From Methanobacteriota archaeon (GTDB lineage: Archaea; Halobacteriota; Bog-38; Methanoflorentales; Methanoflorentaceae): DNA of 6,786 bases. The notes beneath the pieces are model-generated. The model ran no database searches, was not told where the DNA came from, and saw only the letters and a program-made list of their open reading frames with translations. Position 1 is the stretch's first letter; every line of letters starts with the position of its first letter. The stretch is taken from positions 1 through 6,786 of the forward strand of contig JAJRBK010000166.1 of NCBI GenBank assembly GCA_028679495.1. Direction: 5' to 3'. Shown piece after piece: positions 1 through 6,784 of the stretch. Position numbers and translations under genes: made by a program.

Positions 1-138
1 AGCTGTGTTGAACGCGACACAACGTTCCAAGCAGCAACGATGACACAGAGCCGTTGGTAGAGGAGGAGCTTCCTTTTTCAGTGTAGAAACGTGAGCGTTC
101 CAGATAGAAACGCCGTGAAGTAGAACCAAGATATTAAT

Positions 139-534
139 CTACTGTGGAGCTGCATCTAAATTCCAGAAATGAATATTGAACACAGACGTCCCTCTCGTTG
201 CATCTACCTGATCCTTTCGTCCGAATCGCTTTAACGCTCGCTCGTGCTTGTGCCGCAGCTCTTATTCTCAGACTTTAGCTGTTCATTTGTCTTTTTAAGG
301 GTTCAACCTCCTCACGTAGATGTTTAAACTCTTCTGAATACTTAAGTTTCAACCTCTCATTTTCTATCTCAAACGTTCATTTTCAACTGTAGGAAGCGAG
401 TCTTTTAGCATCGCCTACGTGATTAACGAACGCATTAATAAGACACGGATCGTTCGATAAACGCGATACTGTTCTTCAAGCTTCGCGAGCAACAGTGTAG
501 TATTTTGAGCAGATTCAAAAAGCCTCTCAAAGGA
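139..534 (-). pseudogene. Remnant of a coiled-coil protein gene, frameshifted
   Basis: No single frame is open, but the minus strand reads as a continuous Leu/Glu/Lys-rich protein once small indels are allowed. From 534 down to 418 the frame gives ERLFESAQNTTLLLAKLEEQ then YRVYRTIRVLLMRSL, ending at a TAG (417-415). The same frame continues as KDSLPTVENERLR to a second TAG (366-364). A shifted frame from 370 to 278 gives EIENERLKLKYSEEF and HLREEVEPLKRQMNS, then TAA. After two further one-base shifts it reads LKSENK, then ELRHKHERALKRFGRKDQ, ending at TAG 141-139. Heptad-like spacing of Leu and charged residues points to a coiled coil. The two late shifts are explained by loss of one T (near 275) and one A (near 264) from short homopolymers. 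The N-terminus is not identifiable. The basic tail (LKRFGRKDQ) faintly recalls the start of IS66-type transposases, but this is not enough to name it. Confidence 0.7.
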
Positions 535-850
535 GGTTTAACAGATTAGTTAAGTCGTTTCAAGTAACTGAGCATGGAGCTATGTGGGGGCAGTTTAAAA
601 CGTGCTCTGTGTTTGATCCGCCGTTGCGGCTATGCGTGTCTTCGCTTGGTAACATCTCAAACCCTTCGTTCGTTAGTCGACCGGATGTAAGCTGACACGG
701 TTGAGTCGGCAGTCATACCTGAGAGACATTTCCGTGATCTCATTACTTTTTCTAGTTATACGCCGCTGAGTTTTTCTTTATAAGCCGTGAAAAGCTTGAA
801 AGCGGAGACAGTCGTTATAGCTTGGCGGCGTACACATAATTTTAGGCGAA
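535..850. other. Stretch without a supportable gene
   Basis: I find no open frame with protein-like composition on either strand, no tRNA-like fold and no repeat. It lies between the 5' side of the coiled-coil pseudogene (minus) and the 851 reading frame (plus). It probably holds the lost N-terminal end of that pseudogene and the upstream region of the 119-residue gene. A minus-strand ATG at 716-714 starts a 19-codon frame that could be a vestige of the N-terminus, but nothing links it to the coiled-coil part. A TATAAG at 779-784 could be a -10 element for the 851 gene, but no good -35 accompanies it. Confidence 0.5.
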
Positions 851-1210
851 ATGAACGATAAAAAAATGTACCACAGCTGTGAGAGCGTTGATGATGTCAT
901 ATTTGACCTGAACGGTGACAGGCATGCCGGCCTAGGTTGGGTCGTTTTTGAAATAGACGATGAAAAACACCGACAAGTCATAGGAGCGATAGGCCTTAGC
1001 AACAATATATTTGCGCTTAAACTCCTGCGTCACTTCAATACTCAGCAGCCCCTTCGCATTGTAGGTGACTTTATCGATTCTAAAGAGCGTGGCACGGATA
1101 GCTACGTGCTAGACAACATCACGACGTCGGGCATGTTATTTAATGACACAATTGGCTTTGTCTTGTTCCGTGCTACCGCGTTGCAGATAGACACGACGGC
1201 GTTACGGTAA
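851..1210 (+). CDS. Unrecognised 119-residue protein
   Basis: This complete frame runs from ATG to TAA with a mixed, soluble-protein composition and no signal peptide or membrane segment. The middle and C-terminal parts alternate hydrophobic and polar residues in a way typical of beta strands (LGWVVFEIDD at about 28-37, LRIVGDFIDS at about 68-77, GFVLFRATALQIDT at about 102-115). That suggests a small beta-rich fold, but I cannot assign a family. The start at 851 is supported only by a weak AGGCGA (844-849) immediately upstream; an alternative ATG lies five codons in. It stands between two decayed genes, so it could itself be a shortened remnant, although it has no internal stop. The minus-strand frame across its 5' end has poor composition and is ignored. 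No function is proposed. Confidence 0.6.
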   Translation: MNDKKMYHSCESVDDVIFDLNGDRHAGLGWVVFEIDDEKHRQVIGAIGLSNNIFALKLLRHFNTQQPLRIVGDFIDSKERGTDSYVLDNITTSGMLFNDTIGFVLFRATALQIDTTALR

Positions 1211-1230
1211 TTCACTACTGCTTGTCAATT

Positions 1231-1516
1231 ATGTCGAAAAGATTCAAGCGCAGTCAGATAACAAGAAGAGACGCCAAGCGCTCGGTCTAGAATGTTACCT
1301 CGTCCTAAACCGCTTCAGCGTCTCCTTCTTACAACATCTTATACCGAGGAGGAGCAGGCGAAACCGACCTTATGCCGTCTTTGCACCGACTCAGATATTA
1401 TCGCAGCTATGAGATATTCCGCTCGCAGCAAGACATAACAGGTTGCTGCCGCACACATCGGAGCAACAATCTCGGACGTAACTGCTTACGCCTTTCGTCT
1501 ATTTTTATCTGGATGA
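1231..1516 (+). pseudogene. Probable decayed small gene, HTH-like C-terminal part
   Basis: Two overlapping plus-strand pieces look protein-like. The first starts at ATG 1231 and gives a basic N-terminus, MSKRFKRSQITRRDAKRSV, ending at TAG 1288-1290. The second is open from 1262 in another frame and includes TEEEQAKPTLCRLCTDSD, then IIAAMRYSARSKT, an in-frame TAA (1436-1438), and then QVAAAHIGATISDVTAYAF before TGA 1514-1516. The stretch from IIAAM to AYAF has the spacing of a helix-turn-helix of the Fis or resolvase kind (a residue run ending in T, then xVAAAxxGATxSxVxAYxxRL). If so, it was a small DNA-binding protein that has lost its frame. The 82-residue frame from 1372 in the third frame has poor composition and is a shadow. 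The assignment is tentative because the region is short and lacks a strong signature. Confidence 0.4.
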
Positions 1517-1722
1517 AAGTTTACATCCTCAGTCGTGTTCGTAGACTCTTTTGTGCGAGCAAGGTGTGTTTAGATCCCCACGGTAAGACACGGTTGAAAT
1601 CTCGCTCGCGCATGAAATGAGGCGACCAGTTGCCTTTAGACCCAACTGCATCTGTGAGAAACCGCACATCTCGTTCTTTTTACTGTCAACATTTATCTCG
1701 TGGAGAGGACAATGGAAAGCAC

Positions 1723-1728
1723 GGAGAG
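1723..1728 (+). promoter_or_regulatory. Ribosome binding site deciding the Hsp20 start
   Basis: GGAGAG lies five bases upstream of ATG 1734. This supports the 167-residue Hsp20 rather than the 39-residue longer frame beginning at 1617. That extension (MRRPVAFRPNCICEK and on) has no ribosome binding site and no resemblance to Hsp20 N-termini. A second purine-rich site, GGAGAGG (1702-1708), precedes a nine-codon frame at 1712-1741 that overlaps the Hsp20 start. Confidence 0.6.
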
Positions 1729-1733
1729 CCAGC

Positions 1734-2237
1734 ATGGGTGACGACAAACACCAAAGACACGACAACATTCAGCAAGATCTAGATAGACAAGGGATGTTTC
1801 CAGATGCACGACGTACGCTCGATGGAGTTCGCTCGAATATGGAGGAGATACTAGGCCGTATACGGTGGCCGATGTGGTGGCCGTGGGCGCCTGTAGACCC
1901 CTCTGCTGAAGAGCCTGCAAGCGACGTCGTTGACGTTGGCGGCGAGTTTATAGTAATGATTGACCTTCCGGGTGTGGCAAAGGAGGACATTGAGATCAGT
2001 GCGACCCGCGATAGCGTTGAGATAGCCGCCACAAAAGCTGAAGAGCCAACACAGCAAAAAGCGAAATATATAAGCCGAGAGCGCGGTTGTGCATCTTTTA
2101 AGCGCGTATTAGCGTTAAGTGAAGAGATTATTCCTGACAAAACAGAAGCGAGCTTTGAGAATGGCATGCTCACTATAATTCTGGAAAAAAGGCAGATTGC
2201 ACCAACAAGAGAACGAGTTAAAGTCAACATAAAATAG
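1734..2237 (+). CDS. hsp20: Small heat-shock protein, Hsp20/alpha-crystallin family
   Basis: This is an ATP-independent chaperone that binds unfolding proteins and holds them for refolding; it acts in the cytoplasm as an oligomer. The 167-residue product is a normal length. The variable N-terminal arm (1-60) is Trp/Pro-rich near 45-53 (WPMWWPWAP). The alpha-crystallin domain spans about 63-152, beginning DVVDVGGEFIVMIDLPGV with the typical DLPG turn, then EDIEISA. It contains the family hallmark A-x(n)-G-x-L as ASFENGMLTIILEK (139-152). The C-terminal tail ends VKVNIK, where V164-N-I166 can serve as the I/V-x-I/V oligomer-docking motif. Nothing is missing, so the gene looks functional although decayed genes lie on both sides. 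No sigma-32 promoter or CIRCE element was recognised upstream, so heat regulation cannot be shown here. The long minus-strand frames over it are shadows. Confidence 0.95.
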   Translation: MGDDKHQRHDNIQQDLDRQGMFPDARRTLDGVRSNMEEILGRIRWPMWWPWAPVDPSAEEPASDVVDVGGEFIVMIDLPGVAKEDIEISATRDSVEIAATKAEEPTQQKAKYISRERGCASFKRVLALSEEIIPDKTEASFENGMLTIILEKRQIAPTRERVKVNIK

Positions 2238-2244
2238 CGAGATG

Positions 2245-2260
2245 CACCGTGCAAACGGTG
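2245..2260 (+). other. Small hairpin just after hsp20
   Basis: CACCGT and ACGGTG pair perfectly (6 bp) around a GCAA tetraloop of the stable GNRA type, eight bases after the Hsp20 stop codon. No T-run follows, so it is not a classical intrinsic terminator. It may protect the 3' end of the mRNA, take part in termination, or be chance. Confidence 0.3.
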
Positions 2261-2313
2261 ATCATGTGCTTGCGCGACAGTTCACCCACTTAGTCGCCTT
2301 ATAAATACGCGAT

Positions 2314-3221
2314 ATGAGCACAGTTATCCGCGATGAGAGCATCGGTGCTGCAGCAGCACGGCTTTTGCACCACAAGTTCACGTCGACTGGTATTTTTGGA
2401 CGAAACAGCAATACAGAGGACTCCTTGCTAAAGGGGATGGAAAGAGGTCCCCTCGAGCACCTGCTCTTTCTCACGCTTGCTGTTTCAATCGATTACTAAA
2501 GAGATGCTGTAGCCCTTTGGAGCAGCGCTCAGCGCTCATATGAGGATCCACGCGCGCGCTATCTTTTTGATCCTGCCAGATTGTGTCATACACCTCGTGA
2601 GCAGATCCGAGTTGATACGAGTAAGCACCGCTTGTCTTTAAAATCTCTCAAAGACGCAGAAGTGTGGAGCATGTTAGGTGTAACCCAGCACGAGTATTGG
2701 AGCGACGACCCGGGACAGCTCTTTGCGGCATGCGCTTGGAGTGCCCCACGTTTACTGCAACACTTGCACGAAAGCAAGGGTCGCAAAAACGGACGCTGGA
2801 TTGCTCTTTATCCCTATCCCCGTGGCGCAAAGCTCGGACCACTCTAGCTTCGGATGTTAGGATGCCGCGGGGGTAGCAGCGCTGCAGGATCTCGATCAGG
2901 TACCCATGCCGGTCGATATTCACATTGCGCGAGCGTCGCTAGCTCAAGGTGTCGTGAAAGCTGAGTTCACAGGTCGACTAAATCGCTTTTTGGGGCAATG
3001 CGGCAGGTTTGGCTTGACAGCGTGCAGGATATACACGTCAACACAAGAAAGATGATTGCGCTTGATGTCAATCGCCCCCCTCTGGCATCTTTCGAAGCAC
3101 GGCTGCTCAAAGCGCGATTCCTTGACAGGCACCTGCAAGGCACGCCAAAAGCGGTGTAGCAGTCCTCTGTACTCTAAGTGCTATACTGATCTCAAAGTCC
3201 CGTGCAACGTTGCGCGCCTAG
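2314..3221 (+). pseudogene. Decayed EndoIII-like (HhH-GPD superfamily) protein gene
   Basis: From ATG 2314 one frame runs through an in-frame TAA (2497-2499) and continues with clear protein sequence to TAG (2845-2847). On either side of the TAA it reads LEHLLFLTLAVSIDY and RDAVALWSSAQRSYEDP, so one substitution (probably CAA to TAA) broke it. The TAG sits in RGAKLGPL-stop-LRML, where Trp is likely (TGG to TAG). Frame changes follow near 2860, 2987 and in a C6 run at 3075-3080. The joined protein carries PVDIHIAR (2909-2932), resembling the VDTH motif with the catalytic Asp of endonuclease III. It ends LWHLSKHGCSKR, then TCKARQKRC, a C-x6-C like the EndoIII iron-sulfur loop. GAKLGP upstream may match the HhH Lys region. 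The EndoIII link is inference from motif order; the pseudogene call is strong. The end is uncertain (3181-3221). The gene follows hsp20 on the same strand, 76 bases on, and may once have been co-transcribed. Confidence 0.85.
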
Positions 3222-3255
3222 CGCTGCAGCTTCTAATCCCAAGCATACGCGTAGT

Positions 3256-3269
3256 GCTCATTTATGAGC
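3256..3269. repeat. Short dyad between converging genes
   Basis: GCTCAT and ATGAGC are perfect inverted arms separated by TT. The two-base gap is too short for an RNA hairpin, so it would be a protein-binding dyad if anything. It lies in the 176-base gap between the end of the EndoIII-like pseudogene and the ATPase stop codon. I found no convincing terminator for either gene in that gap. Confidence 0.2.
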
Positions 3270-3397
3270 GTGCCGTGACACCCACTGCTACCCTGCGCTT
3301 CTTTCTTGGCAGCAAGCGGCGACACTGCACGGTTCATTATGGGTCATTTGCAAAGCACGTATTCACCGGCTAGAAAGCAGGCGAGCCTCCCTGCCCC

Positions 3398-5950
3398 TTA
3401 TGTTCTAAACGTCCGGCGGAGCACTATTTCCAGGCCCTCAAAACATAGAAGGCTGACTGCGCCAGCAGCAACGCTTGCGGCTAGCCATGCAGCAGATAGC
3501 GGTGCAAATCGAAATAGCGCTTGTAGACTAGGTATGTAAAGCGCGCCGGCTAGGAAGACGATCGCTCCGCCGACGATGTACCATAGCGGCCTGTTCGGCC
3601 TTCGTAAGGACCGAAAGAACCCTTCGCTCCATGAGCGATCGCTTAATATGAGAGTTATGTTTGCGAAGACAAGTGCTGCAAATGCGATCGTGCGTGCTTG
3701 ATTTTCGCTCTGGCCGAAAGCAGAGGCGGCAACGTGAAGGAGCATCACAATAACAAGTATAATCACACCTTGCAGCAGATGTACGCTGAGTTGCCGGCGT
3801 GTGAACAGCGGTTCTGAGGGGTGACGCGGCGGACGCTTCATCACATTTGGATCGGCAGGCTCTGCTTCAAATGCAATGGAAGATGCCGGGTCAATAATGA
3901 GCTCAAGAAAAGCGATGTGGATAGGAAAGAGGATGAGGGGCCAGTTGAACAGCACTGGCAGTAACGTTATTCCTGCGATAGGCACGTGAATTGCTAGGAT
4001 ATAGCCCATAGCCTTTTTAATGTTGTCATAAATTCGCCGTCCGAGCGCTACCGCTTGCACGATTGAGGAGAAGTCATCATCCAATAGTACAAGCGAGGAG
4101 GCTTCTCGCGCGACGTCAGTGCCTCGCGCTCCCATAGCGACGCCAATATCTGCCGCTTTCATCGCCGGTGCATCGTTGACGCCATCGCCGGTCATGGCGA
4201 CCACTTGGTGATTCGCCTTTAAGGCTCTCACTATGCGAAGCTTCTGCTCTGGAACCGTTCGAGCGAAGATACTGACGTCTGGTAATCGTTCTTGTAACAT
4301 CTTGTCATCGATCGTTTCAAGCTCAGGACCAGTTATGATGCTGTCTCGTGGCAACAGACCAATCTGTTCAGCAATACTTCGTGCGGTGCCTGGGTAGTCG
4401 CCGGTAATCATGATCACGCGAATCCCTGCGCTATAACACTCCTGAACCGCTTGTGGCACGGTCGGCCGTATGGGATCAACGAGACCAATCAACCCTAAAA
4501 ACTCAAAAGCGAACTCGTGTTGCTCTGGGGGTAGCTCTGCCGGCCTAAACTGTGCTTTGGCCACCCCTAAAACACGCAAACCCCTATCGGCAAGAGTGGT
4601 GACACGATCTACAAGGCAGCGAAGCTGTACTTCATCAAAATGGCATAGATCAGCGATCGCCTCCGGCGCTCCCTTGGCAGCGATGATATAGTCACCACCA
4701 TTAGGAGACCGCCATACATGCGAGAGGGCTAAGAGATGCTCAGATAGCGGGTATTCACGTACTAGCGTCCAATCGGCGTGAAGATGCTCCGTCGTCGCTA
4801 AGTAATGCTCACCCAGTTTCTTGAATGCCTTTTCCATTGGATCAAAGGGATCTCTCTGACTTGCCAAGACACTATATTCGACGAGCTCGTGGTACCGCTC
4901 CGGCAACCGGTCCTGAGAGTCAAATTCGACATCGTACTGCGTGCTATCCGTGGCAAGAGTCTTAACCGTCATGCGATTCAGCGTAATCGTTCCCGTCTTG
5001 TCGGTGCATAGAACGGTCGCTGCACCGAGTGTTTCTACGGCAGGCGCTTTGCGAGTGAGAACCTGTTGCTTTGAAATGCGCCATGCACCAAGTACGAGGA
5101 ACACCGTCAACACGACAGGGAATTCTTCTGGCAGCATAGCCATCGCCACAGCGATACCAGCGAGCAACCCTTCAAGCCAATTGCCTCGCAGAGCTCCGTA
5201 GGCAACCACGACAATGATAAAGAGCACGAAGCCGGCTAGCGCTATGCTGCGGACTAATCGGCCCGTTTGCTGTTGGAGCCTCGTTCTCTGCACATCAATA
5301 GAGCGAATCGCTGTACCGATTCTCCCAATTTCCGTTTCAGCACCGATGGCACGTATCTGTGCGACGCCCTGCCCCCGCACAACCAAAGTACCTGAGTACA
5401 CGAAAGGAGTGTCGTCACCACCAGGTCGGGCAACGTCGGTCGCAGGACGAGACGCCGCCTTGCGCACCGGCGCAGATTCACCGGTGAGCAACGATTCATC
5501 GATTGATAAATTCGTGCTGGATAGAAGTACGCCATCTGCAGGGACGCGATCTCCTTCATGAAGCACCACGATGTCATCCCGGACTACGTCTCTCCCCGCT
5601 ATTCTTTGCTCTGAACCTTCTCGAATAACGAGCGCACGTGGGCTGGATAGATCACGGAGCGCTGCGAGCGTTCGTTCCGTCCTGCGCTCTTGGTAAAATG
5701 TGATGCCCATCACTACGAACACAAAACTTAGTAAGATGAGGCCTTCTTGCACGTCACCGACAAGCAGATAGACGCCCCCTCCTCCAAGAAGGAGGAGGAA
5801 CATGGGTTCACGAACAACCTCCCGTATGATAGCGAAAACACTCCGCGGCTTCTCAGAAGGCAACTCATTGTGCCCTTCTGTTTGTAGCCGTGTATGCGCC
5901 TCCTCGCTTGAAAGGCCCGCAAAGGATCGCAAATCGATTTCACTTGTCAT
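3398..5950 (-). CDS. P-type cation-transporting ATPase (P2-like, PEEFP subgroup)
   Basis: This membrane pump is driven by ATP through an aspartyl-phosphate. All core motifs are intact in 850 residues: an N-terminal cation-ATPase domain (about 5-45), TGES (156-159) in the actuator domain, PEEFP (274-278) in M4, DKTGT with phosphorylated D317, KGAPE (426-430) in the nucleotide domain, DPIRP (492-496), MITGD (514-518) and TGDGVNDAPA (587-596). About ten membrane spans are visible: two near 48-85, two near 235-290 and six from about 645 to 840. There is no N-terminal heavy-metal domain, which argues against a P1B copper or zinc pump. Aligned by eye to SERCA, the M4 Glu (E275) and the M6 Asp (D687) are kept, but M5 Glu is Ile658 and M6 Asn is Glu683, so the transported ion is uncertain (Ca, Mn, Mg, Na, K or protons). 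The start is fixed by an in-frame TGA four codons upstream. It is transcribed alone, convergent with the pseudogene, and shows no decay. Confidence 0.95.
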   Translation of the reverse strand: MTSEIDLRSFAGLSSEEAHTRLQTEGHNELPSEKPRSVFAIIREVVREPMFLLLLGGGGVYLLVGDVQEGLILLSFVFVVMGITFYQERRTERTLAALRDLSSPRALVIREGSEQRIAGRDVVRDDIVVLHEGDRVPADGVLLSSTNLSIDESLLTGESAPVRKAASRPATDVARPGGDDTPFVYSGTLVVRGQGVAQIRAIGAETEIGRIGTAIRSIDVQRTRLQQQTGRLVRSIALAGFVLFIIVVVAYGALRGNWLEGLLAGIAVAMAMLPEEFPVVLTVFLVLGAWRISKQQVLTRKAPAVETLGAATVLCTDKTGTITLNRMTVKTLATDSTQYDVEFDSQDRLPERYHELVEYSVLASQRDPFDPMEKAFKKLGEHYLATTEHLHADWTLVREYPLSEHLLALSHVWRSPNGGDYIIAAKGAPEAIADLCHFDEVQLRCLVDRVTTLADRGLRVLGVAKAQFRPAELPPEQHEFAFEFLGLIGLVDPIRPTVPQAVQECYSAGIRVIMITGDYPGTARSIAEQIGLLPRDSIITGPELETIDDKMLQERLPDVSIFARTVPEQKLRIVRALKANHQVVAMTGDGVNDAPAMKAADIGVAMGARGTDVAREASSLVLLDDDFSSIVQAVALGRRIYDNIKKAMGYILAIHVPIAGITLLPVLFNWPLILFPIHIAFLELIIDPASSIAFEAEPADPNVMKRPPRHPSEPLFTRRQLSVHLLQGVIILVIVMLLHVAASAFGQSENQARTIAFAALVFANITLILSDRSWSEGFFRSLRRPNRPLWYIVGGAIVFLAGALYIPSLQALFRFAPLSAAWLAASVAAGAVSLLCFEGLEIVLRRTFRT

Positions 5951-5962
5951 CGCTGTTGGTCA

Positions 5963-5968
5963 TCCTTA
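5963..5968 (-). promoter_or_regulatory. Possible ribosome binding site of the ATPase
   Basis: TAAGGA on the minus strand lies 12 bases before ATG 5950, which is longer than usual. It overlaps a seven-codon frame (ATG 5963-5961, stop TGA 5942-5940) that crosses the ATPase start. The spacing makes initiation look weak or coupled to the short frame, but this is inference. Confidence 0.35.
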
Positions 5969-6299
5969 CGTCATATGTTAAGAAGTTTGCTTAAGAGCGG
6001 CTATGATCGACACGCACGCTCCCACGCGGTCTAGTGTGCAGAACCAGCACGTGTCCTAAACAGAGTAAAGCAAGCTGTGGAACTCAACAAGCGAATATTC
6101 GATTTGAAGTGCAGGTCGCATCCGCCTATTGCTCGACGTACGCGTAAAGTCATAATGCTGTTAAATCATCCTCACAAAAAGTGCATTAGTATTAATCAGT
6201 ATCTTTGTTGGACGAGCTGCCGCTATGTAGAGTGGTATGAGACCGACGGACGCAAAAAAGCTAGAAGGTCATCACAGTGTCGGTTTCTATTGCGCAATT

Positions 6300-6321
6300 G
6301 CTTACGGACGGACGCGTAAGC
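6300..6321 (-). repeat. 7-bp hairpin downstream of the right-edge gene
   Basis: GCTTACG (6300-6306) and CGTAAGC (6315-6321) are perfect inverted arms around an 8-base loop. It lies 26 bases beyond the stop of the minus-strand frame at 6347, where a terminator would be expected, but no T-run follows on that strand. Termination or mRNA 3'-end protection is possible; chance cannot be excluded. Confidence 0.35.
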
Positions 6322-6346
6322 GGAAGCGCTGAAACAACATTACACT

Positions 6347-6784
6347 CTACGAACGTCCTTGAGCATTCGCCTCGACGAGGAGCTTCGTTTCGTCTTCAGA
6401 GAATCGCTCTTTGGCGTTGCGTGCTCCTGCAAAGCTTATGAAGTTTTCGAAAAGATGCCCAGCACGCAGCATCCGTGCCTTGTGCGTCGCATTGAATCGA
6501 GACTTGAGGTTGGCTCTCAGCGTACGGCCCGACAGCAAATTAAGCGCCCCCTTAATTTTCAAATCGTTTAAGTGCCGATTAGGTGCGTGGGACAAGGGGC
6601 GGGTGCTAAATGCTTCGTCATAAAGGGCCTCTTTAGGAAGGTACCTCTTGGTCCAGCGTCTGAGTCGACGCCGATATGATGAGTGACTCGTTGCACTGAA
6701 CTGTGCGTCCCAATACTCTTGAATGTGGTCAGGCACTTCAACACGAGATGCTTTAAAATGAGAGGCGTCGCAACCGCATACCAT
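6347..6784 (-). CDS. Unrecognised Arg-rich protein, possibly partial at window edge
   Basis: The frame is open from the window edge to TAG at 6347, at least 145 codons. The ATG at 6784 is two bases from the edge, so the true start may lie outside. The product is soluble and basic, with no signal peptide or membrane span. Visible segments are HIQEYWDAQFSATSHSSYRR, then a basic RRLRRWTKRYLPKEALYDEA. Its C-terminal half includes LKIKGALNLLSGRTLRANLK and HLFENFISFAGARNAKERF, which look helical. The Arg/Lys content and helical appearance would suit nucleic-acid binding, but no motif proves it. Two plus-strand frames overlap it; their composition is poorer and I treat them as shadows. Because nearby genes are decayed, this could be the surviving 3' part of a longer gene. 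No function is proposed. Confidence 0.5.
   Translation of the reverse strand: MVCGCDASHFKASRVEVPDHIQEYWDAQFSATSHSSYRRRLRRWTKRYLPKEALYDEAFSTRPLSHAPNRHLNDLKIKGALNLLSGRTLRANLKSRFNATHKARMLRAGHLFENFISFAGARNAKERFSEDETKLLVEANAQGRS

Larger units (their letters stand above)
5951..6346. other. Gene-poor gap upstream of the ATPase
   Basis: This 396-base gap lies between two minus-strand genes and should contain the ATPase promoter, but no clear -35/-10 pair is visible. A plus-strand frame from GTG 6077 (80 codons, Cys- and Arg-rich, containing CWTSCRYVEWYETDGRKK) has no ribosome binding site and no recognisable family. It may be chance or a remnant. Several palindromes cluster at 6289-6330: ATTGCGCAAT (6289-6298), the hairpin at 6300-6321, and AGCGCT (6325-6330). 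Confidence 0.5.

Noticed and set aside
61..78. Weak hairpin (AGGAG/TTCCT) followed by a T-run, resembling a terminator
   Set aside because: The stem is only five pairs with one G-T wobble and no gene is visible upstream on that strand.
532..537. Perfect AGGAGG on the plus strand
   Set aside because: No usable start codon follows at the right distance, and it lies at the edge of a minus-strand pseudogene, so it is probably chance.
1583..1610. TTGAAA as a heat-shock (sigma-32) promoter for hsp20
   Set aside because: No matching CCCCAT-like -10 element is found at the required spacing.
1617..1733. 39-residue N-terminal extension of Hsp20
   Set aside because: It has no ribosome binding site and atypical composition, whereas ATG 1734 has GGAGAG five bases upstream and gives a normal-length Hsp20.
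1769..2254. 161-codon minus-strand frame over hsp20
   Set aside because: It is antisense to a confident Hsp20 gene, Ser-rich in composition, and has no recognisable motif.
2944..3138. Minus-strand frames over the EndoIII-like pseudogene (2262-2474, 2586-2786, 2648-2923, 2944-3138)
   Set aside because: The plus strand gives one coherent protein once lesions are allowed; these frames are antisense shadows.
3633..4656. Two GCGATCGC octamers, the cyanobacterial HIP1 sequence
   Set aside because: Both are inside the ATPase gene and the rest of the window lacks them; two copies are too few to suggest a cyanobacterial origin.
6077..6319. 80-codon plus-strand frame from GTG
   Set aside because: It has no ribosome binding site and no recognised family; the Cys/Arg-rich composition is unconvincing, so it is not called a gene.
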